Source: Macrococcoides epidermidis (lineage in GTDB: Bacteria > Bacillota > Bacilli > Staphylococcales > Staphylococcaceae). Taken from it: DNA of 64,000 nt. Every line of letters begins with the position of its first letter. The stretch's first letter is position 1. Of this stretch, positions 1 to 7,923 are shown one piece after another. Where the stretch lies: NCBI RefSeq assembly GCF_042659445.1, contig NZ_JBHSSR010000001.1; one strand, written 5' to 3'. Made by a program: the position numbers and the translations under genes. The notes beneath the pieces are model-generated. The model had not been told where the DNA came from. It saw only the letters and a list, made by a program, of their open reading frames with translations, and did no database searches.

Positions 1-768
1 TTCTTTAACAATTTGGAAGTTAACTTCTTTTAACTTCACTTTATCTTTATCCCAATACTCTTTGTTTGGAGTTAACTGGAAATTTTTCTCAGTATTCCAT
101 TCATTTAATACGAAAGGACCGTTGTATAATGTGTTATCTTTTGTTGTACCGTATTTTTCACCTTTTTCTTTAACGAACTTTTCGTTTTGTGGTAAGAAAG
201 TACCGAATGCTAATAACTCTTGGAAGTAAGGAACATTTGTTTCTAATTGAATCTCTAATGTGTTATCGTCAATTGCTTTAACTCCTAACTCATCAGGTTT
301 TGCTTTACCTTCCATGATTTTGTTAGCATTTTTTAAATCTGCCATAATATATGCATATTCAGCACCTGTTTTAGGATCGATTGTACGTTTCCATGCATAT
401 TCAAAGTCTTTCGCTGTTACTGGGTCACCATTAGACCATTTGGCATCTTTACGTAATTTGACTGTCCATGTTTTACCGTCTTTAGACTTTTCAGGATCTC
501 CTTCTGCAACACCAGGAACGGCTTTATCATCTTTATCTAAAGTGTAAAGTCCTTCCATTACTTGGTTGAATACATCAAATGATACTTGGTCAGTTGCCAT
601 TGACGAATCCATAGATGGAATATCTGATGATTGTGCAAAGTTTAATACTTGGCTGTCTTTGCCGTCTCCACCAGCAGATTTTTTATCTCCGCCAGAGCCA
701 GAACAAGCTGATACAAAGCCAGTTAAAGCTAATAATAAAACTAAAAACCATTGAAAATTCTTTTTCAT
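1..768 (-). CDS. oppA: Second oligopeptide-binding lipoprotein OppA (3' part outside window)
   Basis: This is the extracytoplasmic solute-binding protein of an Opp-type peptide ABC transporter (SBP family 5). The start is the ATG at 768, and the frame stays open to the window edge, so only the first 256 residues are present. It begins with a lipoprotein signal peptide ending in the lipobox VSAC, which puts the lipidated Cys at residue 22. A short Gly/Ser linker follows, then typical OppA blocks (TWTVKLRKDAKWSNGDPVTA, LYNGPFVLNEW). It closely resembles the complete oppA at 5557-7194 over the shared part, so it is a tandem paralogue lying just after oppF. It has its own upstream region with a CodY-like box, and the oppF terminator separates it from oppBCDF. 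It probably supplies a second ligand range to the same permease; this is inferred from position only. Confidence 0.93.
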   Translation of the reverse strand, partial: MKKNFQWFLVLLLALTGFVSACSGSGGDKKSAGGDGKDSQVLNFAQSSDIPSMDSSMATDQVSFDVFNQVMEGLYTLDKDDKAVPGVAEGDPEKSKDGKTWTVKLRKDAKWSNGDPVTAKDFEYAWKRTIDPKTGAEYAYIMADLKNANKIMEGKAKPDELGVKAIDDNTLEIQLETNVPYFQELLAFGTFLPQNEKFVKEKGEKYGTTKDNTLYNGPFVLNEWNTEKNFQLTPNKEYWDKDKVKLKEVNFQIVKE

Positions 769-810
769 TCAACTTCCCCCTACATATAAATTATTCAATC
801 TGCTGTTTAG

Positions 811-825
811 AATATTCAGAAGATT
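811..825. promoter_or_regulatory. CodY-like operator upstream of second oppA
   Basis: AATATTCAGAAGATT matches the CodY consensus AATTTTCWGAAAATT at 13 of 15 positions. It lies 43 bases before the oppA start at 768. The first oppA has a near-identical box at the corresponding place in its leader, so the motif has been kept in both paralogue leaders. Repression under amino-acid-rich conditions is the expected effect, from what is known of CodY. Confidence 0.6.
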
Positions 826-1067
826 TGTATTAATTATATTTTATATTTCACGGTATAGCAATACTTTTTTTATACATTTTTTAATTTTTTTGAATATTTT
901 ATTATTTTATATTTATTCACATTCTTTTATTAAGTATAACTTTAAATTTCTTTCTGAATGCCTTTATGACGGTAAGTTATATTTCTTATGTTTTGTTAAC
1001 ATTTATAAAGTATGTTTTTTCCTTTTTATTACTTTTTATAAATATATAAAGATTTATGCATAAAAAT
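826..1067. other. AT-rich intergenic region upstream of second oppA
   Basis: This stretch lies between the CodY-like box of the second oppA and the oppF terminator. It is very AT-rich, with many T runs and TATA-like hexamers suited to an upstream promoter region, but no convincing -35/-10 pair can be assigned. No open reading frame with a ribosome-binding site, no RNA gene and no further dyad were seen. Confidence 0.4.
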
Positions 1068-1103
1068 AAAGGACAATGAGATTAATGCTTCTCATTGTCC
1101 TTT
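1068..1103 (-). terminator. Rho-independent terminator after oppF
   Basis: A perfect 13-bp stem (AAAGGACAATGAG with its complement) encloses a 10-base loop and is followed by a T-rich tract on the minus strand. It starts six bases after the oppF stop and closes the oppBCDF transcript before the second oppA. Confidence 0.85.
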
Positions 1104-1108
1104 ATTGT

Positions 1109-2329
1109 TTAATAATTATGATTATAAGATTTCTTTAATGCTTCGTATTCTTTCGGTGAGCAATATACGTAATGATCTGGAGCAACTTCACGTAACTCTA
1201 ATACATCGTCTGCAGTATACGCATGAACATCCGGGTTATAAGTTTTACGTACGCGCGTACGCTCTGATTCCGGATCTGGTAATGGAATTGCAGATAATAA
1301 TGACTTCGTATATTCATGAAGTGGATTGTTATAGATCGCATCCGCTGGTCCTACTTCAACTAATTTACCGAAATACATTACACCGATACGGTCTGAAATG
1401 TATTTAACCATTGATAAATCATGGGCGATAAACAAGAATGTAATGCCACGTTCATTCTGTAATTTCTGCATTAAGTTTACAACCTGCGCCTGAATAGATA
1501 CGTCAAGTGCTGAGATTGGCTCATCGGCAATAATAAACTCTGGTTCTACTGCTAATGCACGTGCGATACCGATACGCTGACGTTGTCCTCCTGAGAATTC
1601 ATGTGGATAACGGTTAGCATGTTCTTTTGATAAACCTACTGTCTCAAGTAACTCGTAAACACGATTTGCACGATCTTGTTTATTCTTTGCAAGTTTATGA
1701 ATATCAATACCTTCAGCAATAATATCCATAACTTTAAGTCTCGGGTTAAGTGATGCATATGGATCCTGGAAGATCATCTGCATACGACGATTAAACTTCA
1801 ATAAATCTTTCTTATTTTTAATCGACTGAATATCAGTCCCATCAAAGATAACTTCTCCGCCTGTTGCATCATATAACTTAATCAGTGTACGTCCTGTTGT
1901 TGATTTACCACAACCTGACTCACCTACAAGACCTAAAGTTTCACCGCGATAAATATCAAATGTGATATCATCGATAGCTTTTACTTCATTTTTCTTGCCA
2001 ACGTTAAAATATTGCTTTAAATTTCTTACTTCAATTAATTTTGTTTTGCCTTCAGCATATGGTTTAATCCTCGCTGCTTTTTTTTCTGCTTCAGTAAGTT
2101 TAGTTTTATTCAATTCAGATGCACTATATTGTGACGCATCTTCTTTAATTGCATCTTCACTTACCTGAATTGGACCATCCTCAATTGTATGTTCTACTGT
2201 ATGATCTACTACAGGTTCTGTCGTATGTGTAACAGTTTTTTCAACTTTAACATCTTGTGTTGTATTTCCTGTATCGTCAATTACTTTAACGCGACCTTCT
2301 GTATTGTTATGAACTCTATCGTCTCTCAT
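1109..2329 (-). CDS. oppF: Oligopeptide ABC transporter ATP-binding protein OppF with N-terminal extension
   Basis: OppF is one of the two cytoplasmic ATPases that power peptide import through OppBC. The ABC core begins near residue 95 (LIEVRNLKQYF). It has Walker A GESGCGKST, signature FSGGQRQRIGIARAL, Walker B IIADEPISALD, the switch His in AHDLS, and the C-terminal oligopeptide-transporter region (IPLPDPESER). At 406 residues it is longer than the usual 305-330: about 90 extra N-terminal residues are acidic, rich in Thr, Val and His, and look unstructured. A start further in is possible, but the ATG at 2329 overlaps the oppD stop as TAATG, the same coupling used at oppB/oppC, and the frame is open throughout. 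It is last in the oppBCDF operon. Confidence 0.95.
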   Translation of the reverse strand: MRDDRVHNNTEGRVKVIDDTGNTTQDVKVEKTVTHTTEPVVDHTVEHTIEDGPIQVSEDAIKEDASQYSASELNKTKLTEAEKKAARIKPYAEGKTKLIEVRNLKQYFNVGKKNEVKAIDDITFDIYRGETLGLVGESGCGKSTTGRTLIKLYDATGGEVIFDGTDIQSIKNKKDLLKFNRRMQMIFQDPYASLNPRLKVMDIIAEGIDIHKLAKNKQDRANRVYELLETVGLSKEHANRYPHEFSGGQRQRIGIARALAVEPEFIIADEPISALDVSIQAQVVNLMQKLQNERGITFLFIAHDLSMVKYISDRIGVMYFGKLVEVGPADAIYNNPLHEYTKSLLSAIPLPDPESERTRVRKTYNPDVHAYTADDVLELREVAPDHYVYCSPKEYEALKKSYNHNY

Positions 2330-3402
2330 TAGAAGCTAACCCCCTCAACACGTTTTGGTTCTGCATAGTCACCAGGCATAGGGCGCAGCTTTTGTTTAAC
2401 CATTTCTGGCGGTTCAACTTTAGGTGCTTGCGGATCCATCAACCAAGATTTCACAAAGTGTGTATCTGAAACCTGGTACCAAGGTGGCTCCTGTTCAAAG
2501 TCAATTTGTAATGCGTAATCTGAACGTCGTGCAAAGGCATCACCGACTGGTGGTTTAATTAAATCTGGTGGTGTACCAGGAATAGCAATTAATTCTGTAT
2601 CCTGATGAGTATCTAAACTTGGCATAGATGATAATAATCCCCAAGTGTATGGATGTTTAGGATTGTAAAATATTTCATCTACTGTTCCTGTTTCAACAAT
2701 TTGTCCACCATACATTACTGCAACGCGATCTGCTACGTTTGCAACTACCCCTAAGTCATGTGTAATGAAGATAATTGAAGTATCAATTTTCTTCTGTAAA
2801 TCTTTCATCAATTCTAAAATTTGTGCCTGAATTGTTACGTCAAGTGCTGTTGTAGGTTCATCAGCAATTAGAATTTTCGGGTCACATGCTAGTGCCGTTG
2901 CAATAACGATACGTTGACGTTGTCCACCAGAGAATTGGTGAGGATAGTTATTGAAACGACCTTCTGGATTTGGAAGTCCTACTAAACGTAAAATATCTAA
3001 TGCACGTTCTTTCGCTTCTGCTTTAGATAACTTTTGATGTTTAATCAGCGGTTCCATAACTTGCTTACCAATTTTCATTGTCGGATTTAATGAAGTCATT
3101 GGATCCTGGAAGATCATCGAAATATCTTTACCACGCACTTGCTGCATTTCTTTTTCTGATAGCTTTGCAATATCTTTACCATCAAACAAGATTTCTCCTT
3201 CTTTAATACGTGAAGGTGGTGATGGTAACAATCTCATAATCGCTTTCGTCGTTACTGATTTACCTGAACCAGACTCTCCAACGATTGCTAATGTTTCTGC
3301 TTTATCTAAGTGGAAATCAACTCCACGTACTGCCTGAACTTCCCCCGCGTTAATATCGAAGGAAACTTTTAAATTCTTAACTTCTAAAATTCTTTCTGCC
3401 AT
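2329..3402 (-). CDS. oppD: Oligopeptide ABC transporter ATP-binding protein OppD
   Basis: OppD is the second ATPase of the Opp importer. It shows Walker A GESGSGKS, Q-loop MIFQDPMTSLNP, signature FSGGQRQRIVIATAL, Walker B LIADEPTTALD and the switch His in ITHDLG. The C-terminal extension of this subfamily follows (HPYTWGLLSSMPSL, then IPGTPPDL). At 357 residues it has the normal family length. The ATG at 3402 follows a strong AGGAGG. The gene starts 14 bases after the oppC stop, and its own stop overlaps the oppF start by one base, so translation is probably coupled and the two ATPases are made in equal amounts. Confidence 0.96.
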   Translation of the reverse strand: MAERILEVKNLKVSFDINAGEVQAVRGVDFHLDKAETLAIVGESGSGKSVTTKAIMRLLPSPPSRIKEGEILFDGKDIAKLSEKEMQQVRGKDISMIFQDPMTSLNPTMKIGKQVMEPLIKHQKLSKAEAKERALDILRLVGLPNPEGRFNNYPHQFSGGQRQRIVIATALACDPKILIADEPTTALDVTIQAQILELMKDLQKKIDTSIIFITHDLGVVANVADRVAVMYGGQIVETGTVDEIFYNPKHPYTWGLLSSMPSLDTHQDTELIAIPGTPPDLIKPPVGDAFARRSDYALQIDFEQEPPWYQVSDTHFVKSWLMDPQAPKVEPPEMVKQKLRPMPGDYAEPKRVEGVSF

Positions 3403-3416
3403 TCTAATTTCCTCCT

Positions 3417-4475
3417 TTATTTACGCATTTTCGGATCGAATGCATCACGTACACCGTCACCAAATAAATAGAAACATAAGATTAATAATGATAATACTGC
3501 AGATGGAACAAACATTTGATATGGGTGAATCAATAACATTTTACGACCATCGTTTACTAATGCCCCAAGTGATGTCATCGGTGGCTCTAAACCTAAACCG
3601 ATGAAGCTTAAGAATGCTTCGAAGAAAATCGCTCCAGGGATAGAGAACATTGCCGTTACGATAATTGGTCCTAATGTGTTCGGTAAAATATGTTTGAAAA
3701 TTAGACTTCCGTTAGAAGCACCTAATGTTCTTGACGCTAAAATATATTCTTGCCCTTTTAATTTTAAGAATTGTCCACGCACGATTCGGCTCATTCCAAT
3801 CCAGCCCGTTAGTGACATGGCTAAGATGATTGTCCATAGACTACCACCGAAGAGAATTACGAATAAAATCATGATGATTAAGTTAGGAATCGATGCAATA
3901 ATCTCGATGATACGCTGCATCAATGTATCTACCCAGCCACCAAAGAAACCTGAAATAGATCCATAAGTAATCCCGATAACAACGTCTAAGAATGCTGCTA
4001 CGATACCAATAAAGATAGAAACTTGTGTACCTTTCCAAGTACGTGTAAAGATGTCACGTCCAAGCGAGTCTGTACCAAACCAATAAGCTTCTTTAACATT
4101 CTTAGATTCATAAACATCGAAACCATCTTTATCTTTACCATCGAAAGGTAAGAATCCTACATCTTTAAGTGCCATAATTTTTGGCGGTAAGTTTGAATGG
4201 TCAACGTTTTGTGCACGATACGTATGACCACTGATCATTGGTCCGATAAATGCCATTAACGTCAATAAGATTAAACCAATTAATCCAAGGATAGCTGCTT
4301 TGTTAGCTTTTAATTGTAACCATGCATCCTGCCAGAATGTTTTCGATTCACGCTCAATTTTTTCTTCATTGATTTCGTCACGATTTGCTAATACAAATGA
4401 ACCAGGAGGTGTCGCTAAATTTTGATTTAAATTTGCATGACTAACATTTTCTTCTACTTCATTAAATTTTGCCAT
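3417..4475 (-). CDS. oppC: Oligopeptide ABC transporter permease OppC
   Basis: OppC is one of two membrane subunits forming the peptide translocation path. An N-terminal hydrophilic stretch of about 55 residues precedes the first membrane segment (AAILGLIGLILLTLMAFIGP). The FGTDSLGRDIFTR motif typical of OppC/DppC follows, then the BPD_transp_1 core with the ATPase-coupling EAA-like loop (ASRTLGASNGSLIFKHILPN) and the LSFIGLGL segment. At 352 residues it is slightly long because of the N-terminus. Its ATG overlaps the oppB stop as TAATG behind a GGAGG, which indicates coupled translation within the operon. Confidence 0.95.
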   Translation of the reverse strand: MAKFNEVEENVSHANLNQNLATPPGSFVLANRDEINEEKIERESKTFWQDAWLQLKANKAAILGLIGLILLTLMAFIGPMISGHTYRAQNVDHSNLPPKIMALKDVGFLPFDGKDKDGFDVYESKNVKEAYWFGTDSLGRDIFTRTWKGTQVSIFIGIVAAFLDVVIGITYGSISGFFGGWVDTLMQRIIEIIASIPNLIIMILFVILFGGSLWTIILAMSLTGWIGMSRIVRGQFLKLKGQEYILASRTLGASNGSLIFKHILPNTLGPIIVTAMFSIPGAIFFEAFLSFIGLGLEPPMTSLGALVNDGRKMLLIHPYQMFVPSAVLSLLILCFYLFGDGVRDAFDPKMRK

Positions 4476-5401
4476 TAATCTTTACCTCCTTGTACACGGA
4501 TACGTGGGTCAATGATGCCGTATAAAATATCAACGATAAATAATACTGCTACGAATAATGCACAGATAAATACTGTAAGTGCCATAATAACTGGATAGTC
4601 ATTCATTTGAATAGAACGCACGAATTGATCTCCAAGACCAGGAATACCGAAGATCGTTTCGATCGTAAGTGCTCCTGTTAAGATACCAACTGTCATTGGA
4701 CCAATTAATGTAATGATAGGAATTAATGCATTACGTAATGCATGTCCAAATAATACTTTAGAAGTTGAATTACCTTTAGCACGTGCTAAAGTAATATAGT
4801 CTGAACTTAAAACCTCAATCATTTCTGAACGGATATACCTTGCGATAGTTGCAATAACACCCGCTGATAGTGCAATGGCTGGTAATACTGCATAATCAAA
4901 TCCTTCCCAACCTGCAACCGGGAACCATTGTACTTTAACTGCTAAGAAATATTGTAATAAAACGGCTAAAACGAATGATGGTACTGAGATAGCAAGTACA
5001 GAGAATACAGTTGCTAAGTAATCCACCCATGTATTTTGTTTCACTGCAGCAATAACGCCTAATATAATCCCAAGCGTTACACCGATGATCATTGCGTAAA
5101 GACCAATTTCAGCAGATGGTCCAAGACGAGGAATAATTAATCCTAATACGTCTTTATTATCATATTGGAATGATACTCCGAAATCACCTGTTGCTGCTTT
5201 CTTTAAATAATTAAGATATTGCACTCCTAATGGATCGTTTAATCCATATTTTTCATTCACGATTGCTTTCTGTTCAGCTGATAACTTTTCATCGTTAAAC
5301 GGTGAACCAGGCATTAATTTCATTAAGAAGAACGTAGCCGTTGTAACAATGAACAATGTTAAAAGCATATAAGAAATTCGTTTAATCGTATATTTTAACA
5401 T
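4475..5401 (-). CDS. oppB: Oligopeptide ABC transporter permease OppB
   Basis: OppB is the first membrane subunit of the peptide importer. The protein starts MLKYTIKRISYML, the usual OppB/DppB N-terminus, followed by the first membrane segment, the periplasm-facing region with PGSPF, and the BPD_transp_1 core with an EAA-like loop (LARAKGNSTSKVLFGHALRN). The ATG at 5401 was chosen over an upstream in-frame ATG at 5440 because a perfect AAGGAGG sits nine bases before it and family members begin here. That gives 308 residues, the family norm. The gene heads the oppBCDF unit, behind the oppA terminator and a CodY-like box, so it may have its own promoter. Confidence 0.95.
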   Translation of the reverse strand: MLKYTIKRISYMLLTLFIVTTATFFLMKLMPGSPFNDEKLSAEQKAIVNEKYGLNDPLGVQYLNYLKKAATGDFGVSFQYDNKDVLGLIIPRLGPSAEIGLYAMIIGVTLGIILGVIAAVKQNTWVDYLATVFSVLAISVPSFVLAVLLQYFLAVKVQWFPVAGWEGFDYAVLPAIALSAGVIATIARYIRSEMIEVLSSDYITLARAKGNSTSKVLFGHALRNALIPIITLIGPMTVGILTGALTIETIFGIPGLGDQFVRSIQMNDYPVIMALTVFICALFVAVLFIVDILYGIIDPRIRVQGGKD

Positions 5402-5466
5402 GCACTTCTTCCTCCTTATAATCATATAGCGCAAAATCATTTTTTGCTCTAATACTATAATAACTA

Positions 5467-5481
5467 AATTTTCTCATAATT
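5467..5481. promoter_or_regulatory. CodY-like operator upstream of oppB
   Basis: AATTTTCTCATAATT matches the CodY consensus AATTTTCWGAAAATT at 13 of 15 positions. It lies between the oppA terminator and the oppB start, 66 bases before the ATG, where an internal promoter for oppBCDF would sit. It would allow CodY to control the permease unit separately from oppA. Confidence 0.45.
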
Positions 5482-5509
5482 CATACAACTTTTTTTATTT
5501 ATTTAAAAA

Positions 5510-5534
5510 GAAGGATATAAGTTGCATATCCTTC
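5510..5534 (-). terminator. Terminator after oppA, before oppB
   Basis: A 9-bp stem (GAAGGATAT with its complement) with a 7-base loop is followed by a T run on the minus strand, about 22 bases after the oppA stop. It probably reduces read-through into oppBCDF, giving excess binding protein over permease, a common arrangement in ABC importer operons. Confidence 0.75.
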
Positions 5535-5556
5535 CTTCTAAATTGGTTTCAAGATA

Positions 5557-7194
5557 CTATTTCTTAATTTCAGTTTCTTTGAATGAATAATCTCCAGCAA
5601 ATTTATGAGAAACAATGTTTTTCACGTATGGTTGCGTTAAGAATGCGCCACCACGTTGATAGATTGGAATAATTACTGCATCATTTAAGAATTCAGTTTC
5701 AGCATTTTGTAATGTTGTCCAACGTTTTTCAACATCTGTTAATAATGGACCATTCGCTTCTTCAATTGCTTTGTCATACGTTTTTGAAGACCAGCCAGTT
5801 TGGTTATGTGGACCGTCAGTTACAAACATATCTAAGAAAGTCATTGGATCTGGATAGTCAGGACCCCAACCACCTAATGATAATTCATAGTTACCTTTAG
5901 ATTCTAAATCTAATTTTTGTTTGAATGGCTGTTGTTTAATTTTTAATGTTACACCTGGTAAAGTTGATTCAATTTGTTCTTTAAAGTATTCAGCATCTTT
6001 CTTAGAAGACTCTTGGTCGAATGTTAAGAATTCAAAAGTGAACTTATCTTTACCTAAAGCTTTTTTCGCTTTTTCATAAGAAGCTTTTGCTGCTTTTGCA
6101 TCGTAGTTTAATGGAGATTTAACACCATCAACATAGTCTTTACCTGCTTTGTCTTTAACAAAGTCTTTTGGCATTAATGTGTCAATTGCTACAGAACCAT
6201 TATTTAAGTTGTTTTTAACGTATTTTTCTTTATCGATAGATTTCGCTAAAGCTATACGTAAATCTTTGTTTTGTAAATCTTTATTTTTTGTTTGGTTCAT
6301 TCTAATGAAGAATGTTGAAGCATCTAATTCTGTAGAATAGTTTTTATCATTTTTGTATTTATCGATAAATTCTGCAGGTAAACCGACACGATCAATTTTA
6401 CCTGTTGTAAATAAGTTAACACCTGAGTTAGCATCTTTTAAAACTTTGTAAGTAATTTTATCTAATTTTACTTTATCTTTATCATAGTATTTATCATTTT
6501 TCGTTAAAGTAAATTTGTCTTCAGTTTTCCATTCGCTTAATACGAAAGGACCATTATATAATGTATCTTTTTCTGTTGTACCGTATTTTTCGCCTTTTTC
6601 TTTAACGAATTTTTCGTTTTGAGGTAAGAAAGTACCGAATGCTAATAATTCTTTGAAATAAGGCTTAGATTTTTCTAATTCAAATTCTAAAGTTGTATCA
6701 TTAACTGCTTTAACACCTAATTCAGAAGGTTTCATTTTACCTGTATTAACAGCTTCTGCATTTTTTAAGTCGTACATGATGTAAGCATATTCTGCAGCTG
6801 TTTTTGGATCTAATGCACGTTGCCAAGCAAATACGAAGTCTTTAGCTGTAACAGGATCACCATTTGTCCATTTTGCATCATCGCGTAATTCTACTGTCCA
6901 TTTTTTACCGTCAGCTGAAATTTTTGGTTCACCTTTAGCAATTGCAGGAACCGCTTTGTCATCTTTATCTAATGTATATAGACCTTCAATCGTTTGGTTA
7001 TATACATTGAATGATACGGCATCAGTTGCTAAAGATGAGTCCATTGTTGGGATATCACTTGAAGCAACTAAACGTAATGTTTTATCGTCGCCACCAGCAG
7101 TATCACCAGAACCACCTTTTTTACCTGAACATGCAGCAAGTACCATAGTAATTGCTAGAAATAAAACTAATAAAGATTTTACCTGTCTTTTCAT
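5557..7194 (-). CDS. oppA: Oligopeptide-binding lipoprotein OppA
   Basis: This is the peptide-binding lipoprotein that delivers peptides to OppBCDF at the outer face of the membrane. The signal peptide ends in the lipobox VLAAC (Cys 22), followed by a Gly/Ser/Lys linker and a full SBP family 5 fold: an N-terminal lobe with DIPTMDSSLATDAVS, the family block around WTVELRDDAKWTNGDPVTAK, and a C-terminal lobe with LGGWGPDYPDPMTFLDMF. At 545 residues it is complete. The ATG at 7194 has GGGGGAAAG just before it. It is the first gene of the locus and has a strong CodY-like box upstream, so it is probably induced when branched-chain amino acids or GTP fall. Confidence 0.96.
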   Translation of the reverse strand: MKRQVKSLLVLFLAITMVLAACSGKKGGSGDTAGGDDKTLRLVASSDIPTMDSSLATDAVSFNVYNQTIEGLYTLDKDDKAVPAIAKGEPKISADGKKWTVELRDDAKWTNGDPVTAKDFVFAWQRALDPKTAAEYAYIMYDLKNAEAVNTGKMKPSELGVKAVNDTTLEFELEKSKPYFKELLAFGTFLPQNEKFVKEKGEKYGTTEKDTLYNGPFVLSEWKTEDKFTLTKNDKYYDKDKVKLDKITYKVLKDANSGVNLFTTGKIDRVGLPAEFIDKYKNDKNYSTELDASTFFIRMNQTKNKDLQNKDLRIALAKSIDKEKYVKNNLNNGSVAIDTLMPKDFVKDKAGKDYVDGVKSPLNYDAKAAKASYEKAKKALGKDKFTFEFLTFDQESSKKDAEYFKEQIESTLPGVTLKIKQQPFKQKLDLESKGNYELSLGGWGPDYPDPMTFLDMFVTDGPHNQTGWSSKTYDKAIEEANGPLLTDVEKRWTTLQNAETEFLNDAVIIPIYQRGGAFLTQPYVKNIVSHKFAGDYSFKETEIKK

Positions 7195-7226
7195 TTCTTT
7201 CCCCCATTTCTAAAAATGCCTCTGTT

Positions 7227-7241
7227 AATTTTCAGAAGATT
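7227..7241. promoter_or_regulatory. CodY-like operator upstream of oppA
   Basis: AATTTTCAGAAGATT matches the CodY consensus AATTTTCWGAAAATT at 14 of 15 positions, 33 bases before the oppA start codon. This is the best of the three CodY-like boxes in the opp locus. CodY control of opp operons is known in staphylococci and bacilli. Confidence 0.7.
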
Positions 7242-7512
7242 AACTTTATTATAAATGTTATAGTAAATAAATAGCAATAACTTTTTATACATTTTTCTTA
7301 ATATTTTTAATACTTTTTATACATGTATAGTGCACTAAAGCGTTGAATTATATGTATATTTATACTTTATTGTGTATATAAAAATTTCATTAATGTTGTT
7401 GTTATCAATAATTGTAATATATTTTAAAATGATTATTCATTTTTATAACATTTTATATGCATTTAAAGAAATAAAAGATATAATAAATAAAGTTAATACA
7501 GGAGGAATATAT
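7242..7512. other. Divergent intergenic region between oppA and a DUF3899-type gene
   Basis: This AT-rich stretch holds the oppA promoter region (minus) and the leader of the membrane protein gene starting at 7513 (plus). Several TATA-like hexamers occur on both strands, but no single promoter can be picked with confidence. A strong AGGAGG lies at its right end, directly before the plus-strand gene. An open frame runs through part of it from 7372, but without a ribosome-binding site; the real start is downstream. Confidence 0.4.
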
Positions 7513-7875
7513 GTGAAAAATTACATGATTATTTTTGCGATAGAAACAGGTTTAGCTGTTATATACGCATTGTTTAGTGGTCTAAAATTATTAAATTTTT
7601 TAAACGGTATCTTTACTGTTTCAATGATCGGTTTGTGTATCGGATTATTTATGATGATGTATAGTGATGGGGCATATAGTATTATGGGACATTCCTTTAG
7701 AAAGTTTAATTACATGATGGCACCGAAACGAATTAAGGAAACGATGGATGAAGATCCAGACTTCAATAAAGAATTGCGCATCAGACAGGAAAAGTATTTA
7801 TGGACTAATCCGATTTTATTTGTATCGCTTGGATTAGTGATTATAAGTTTAATTGCTATGTATTGCAGTGTGTAG
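7513..7875 (+). CDS. Small integral membrane protein, DUF3899-like
   Basis: This is a 120-residue protein with two hydrophobic segments near the N-terminus (roughly residues 3-22 and 30-50), a charged central part (MAPKRIKETMDEDPDFNKEL, residues about 72-91) and a third hydrophobic segment at the C-terminus (about 99-118). It resembles small DUF3899 membrane proteins of Firmicutes; the assignment rests on overall layout and recall. The GTG at 7513 was chosen because AGGAGG lies seven bases upstream; the frame continues further up without any ribosome-binding site. It is a single gene convergent with the NERD gene, with a shared terminator. Function unknown. Confidence 0.75.
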   Translation: MKNYMIIFAIETGLAVIYALFSGLKLLNFLNGIFTVSMIGLCIGLFMMMYSDGAYSIMGHSFRKFNYMMAPKRIKETMDEDPDFNKELRIRQEKYLWTNPILFVSLGLVIISLIAMYCSV

Positions 7876-7894
7876 CATATTGATGATAATGATG

Positions 7895-7923
7895 ATGGCC
7901 GATATTTTTAATTTATCGGCCAT
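7895..7923. terminator. Bidirectional terminator between DUF3899-like and NERD genes
   Basis: A 10-bp stem (ATGGCCGATA with its complement TATCGGCCAT) encloses a 9-base AT-rich loop. It lies between two convergent genes, and the stop codon of the NERD gene falls inside it. Flanking A and T tracts are short, so efficiency is uncertain. Confidence 0.6.

Noticed and set aside
260..833. Plus-strand open frames at the left edge
   Set aside because: They are antisense to, or run out of, the truncated oppA, whose minus-strand frame has a clear lipoprotein signal and family blocks.
5401..5440. Upstream ATG start for oppB
   Set aside because: The intervening 13 codons contain the AAGGAGG ribosome-binding site of the downstream ATG and are not family-like.
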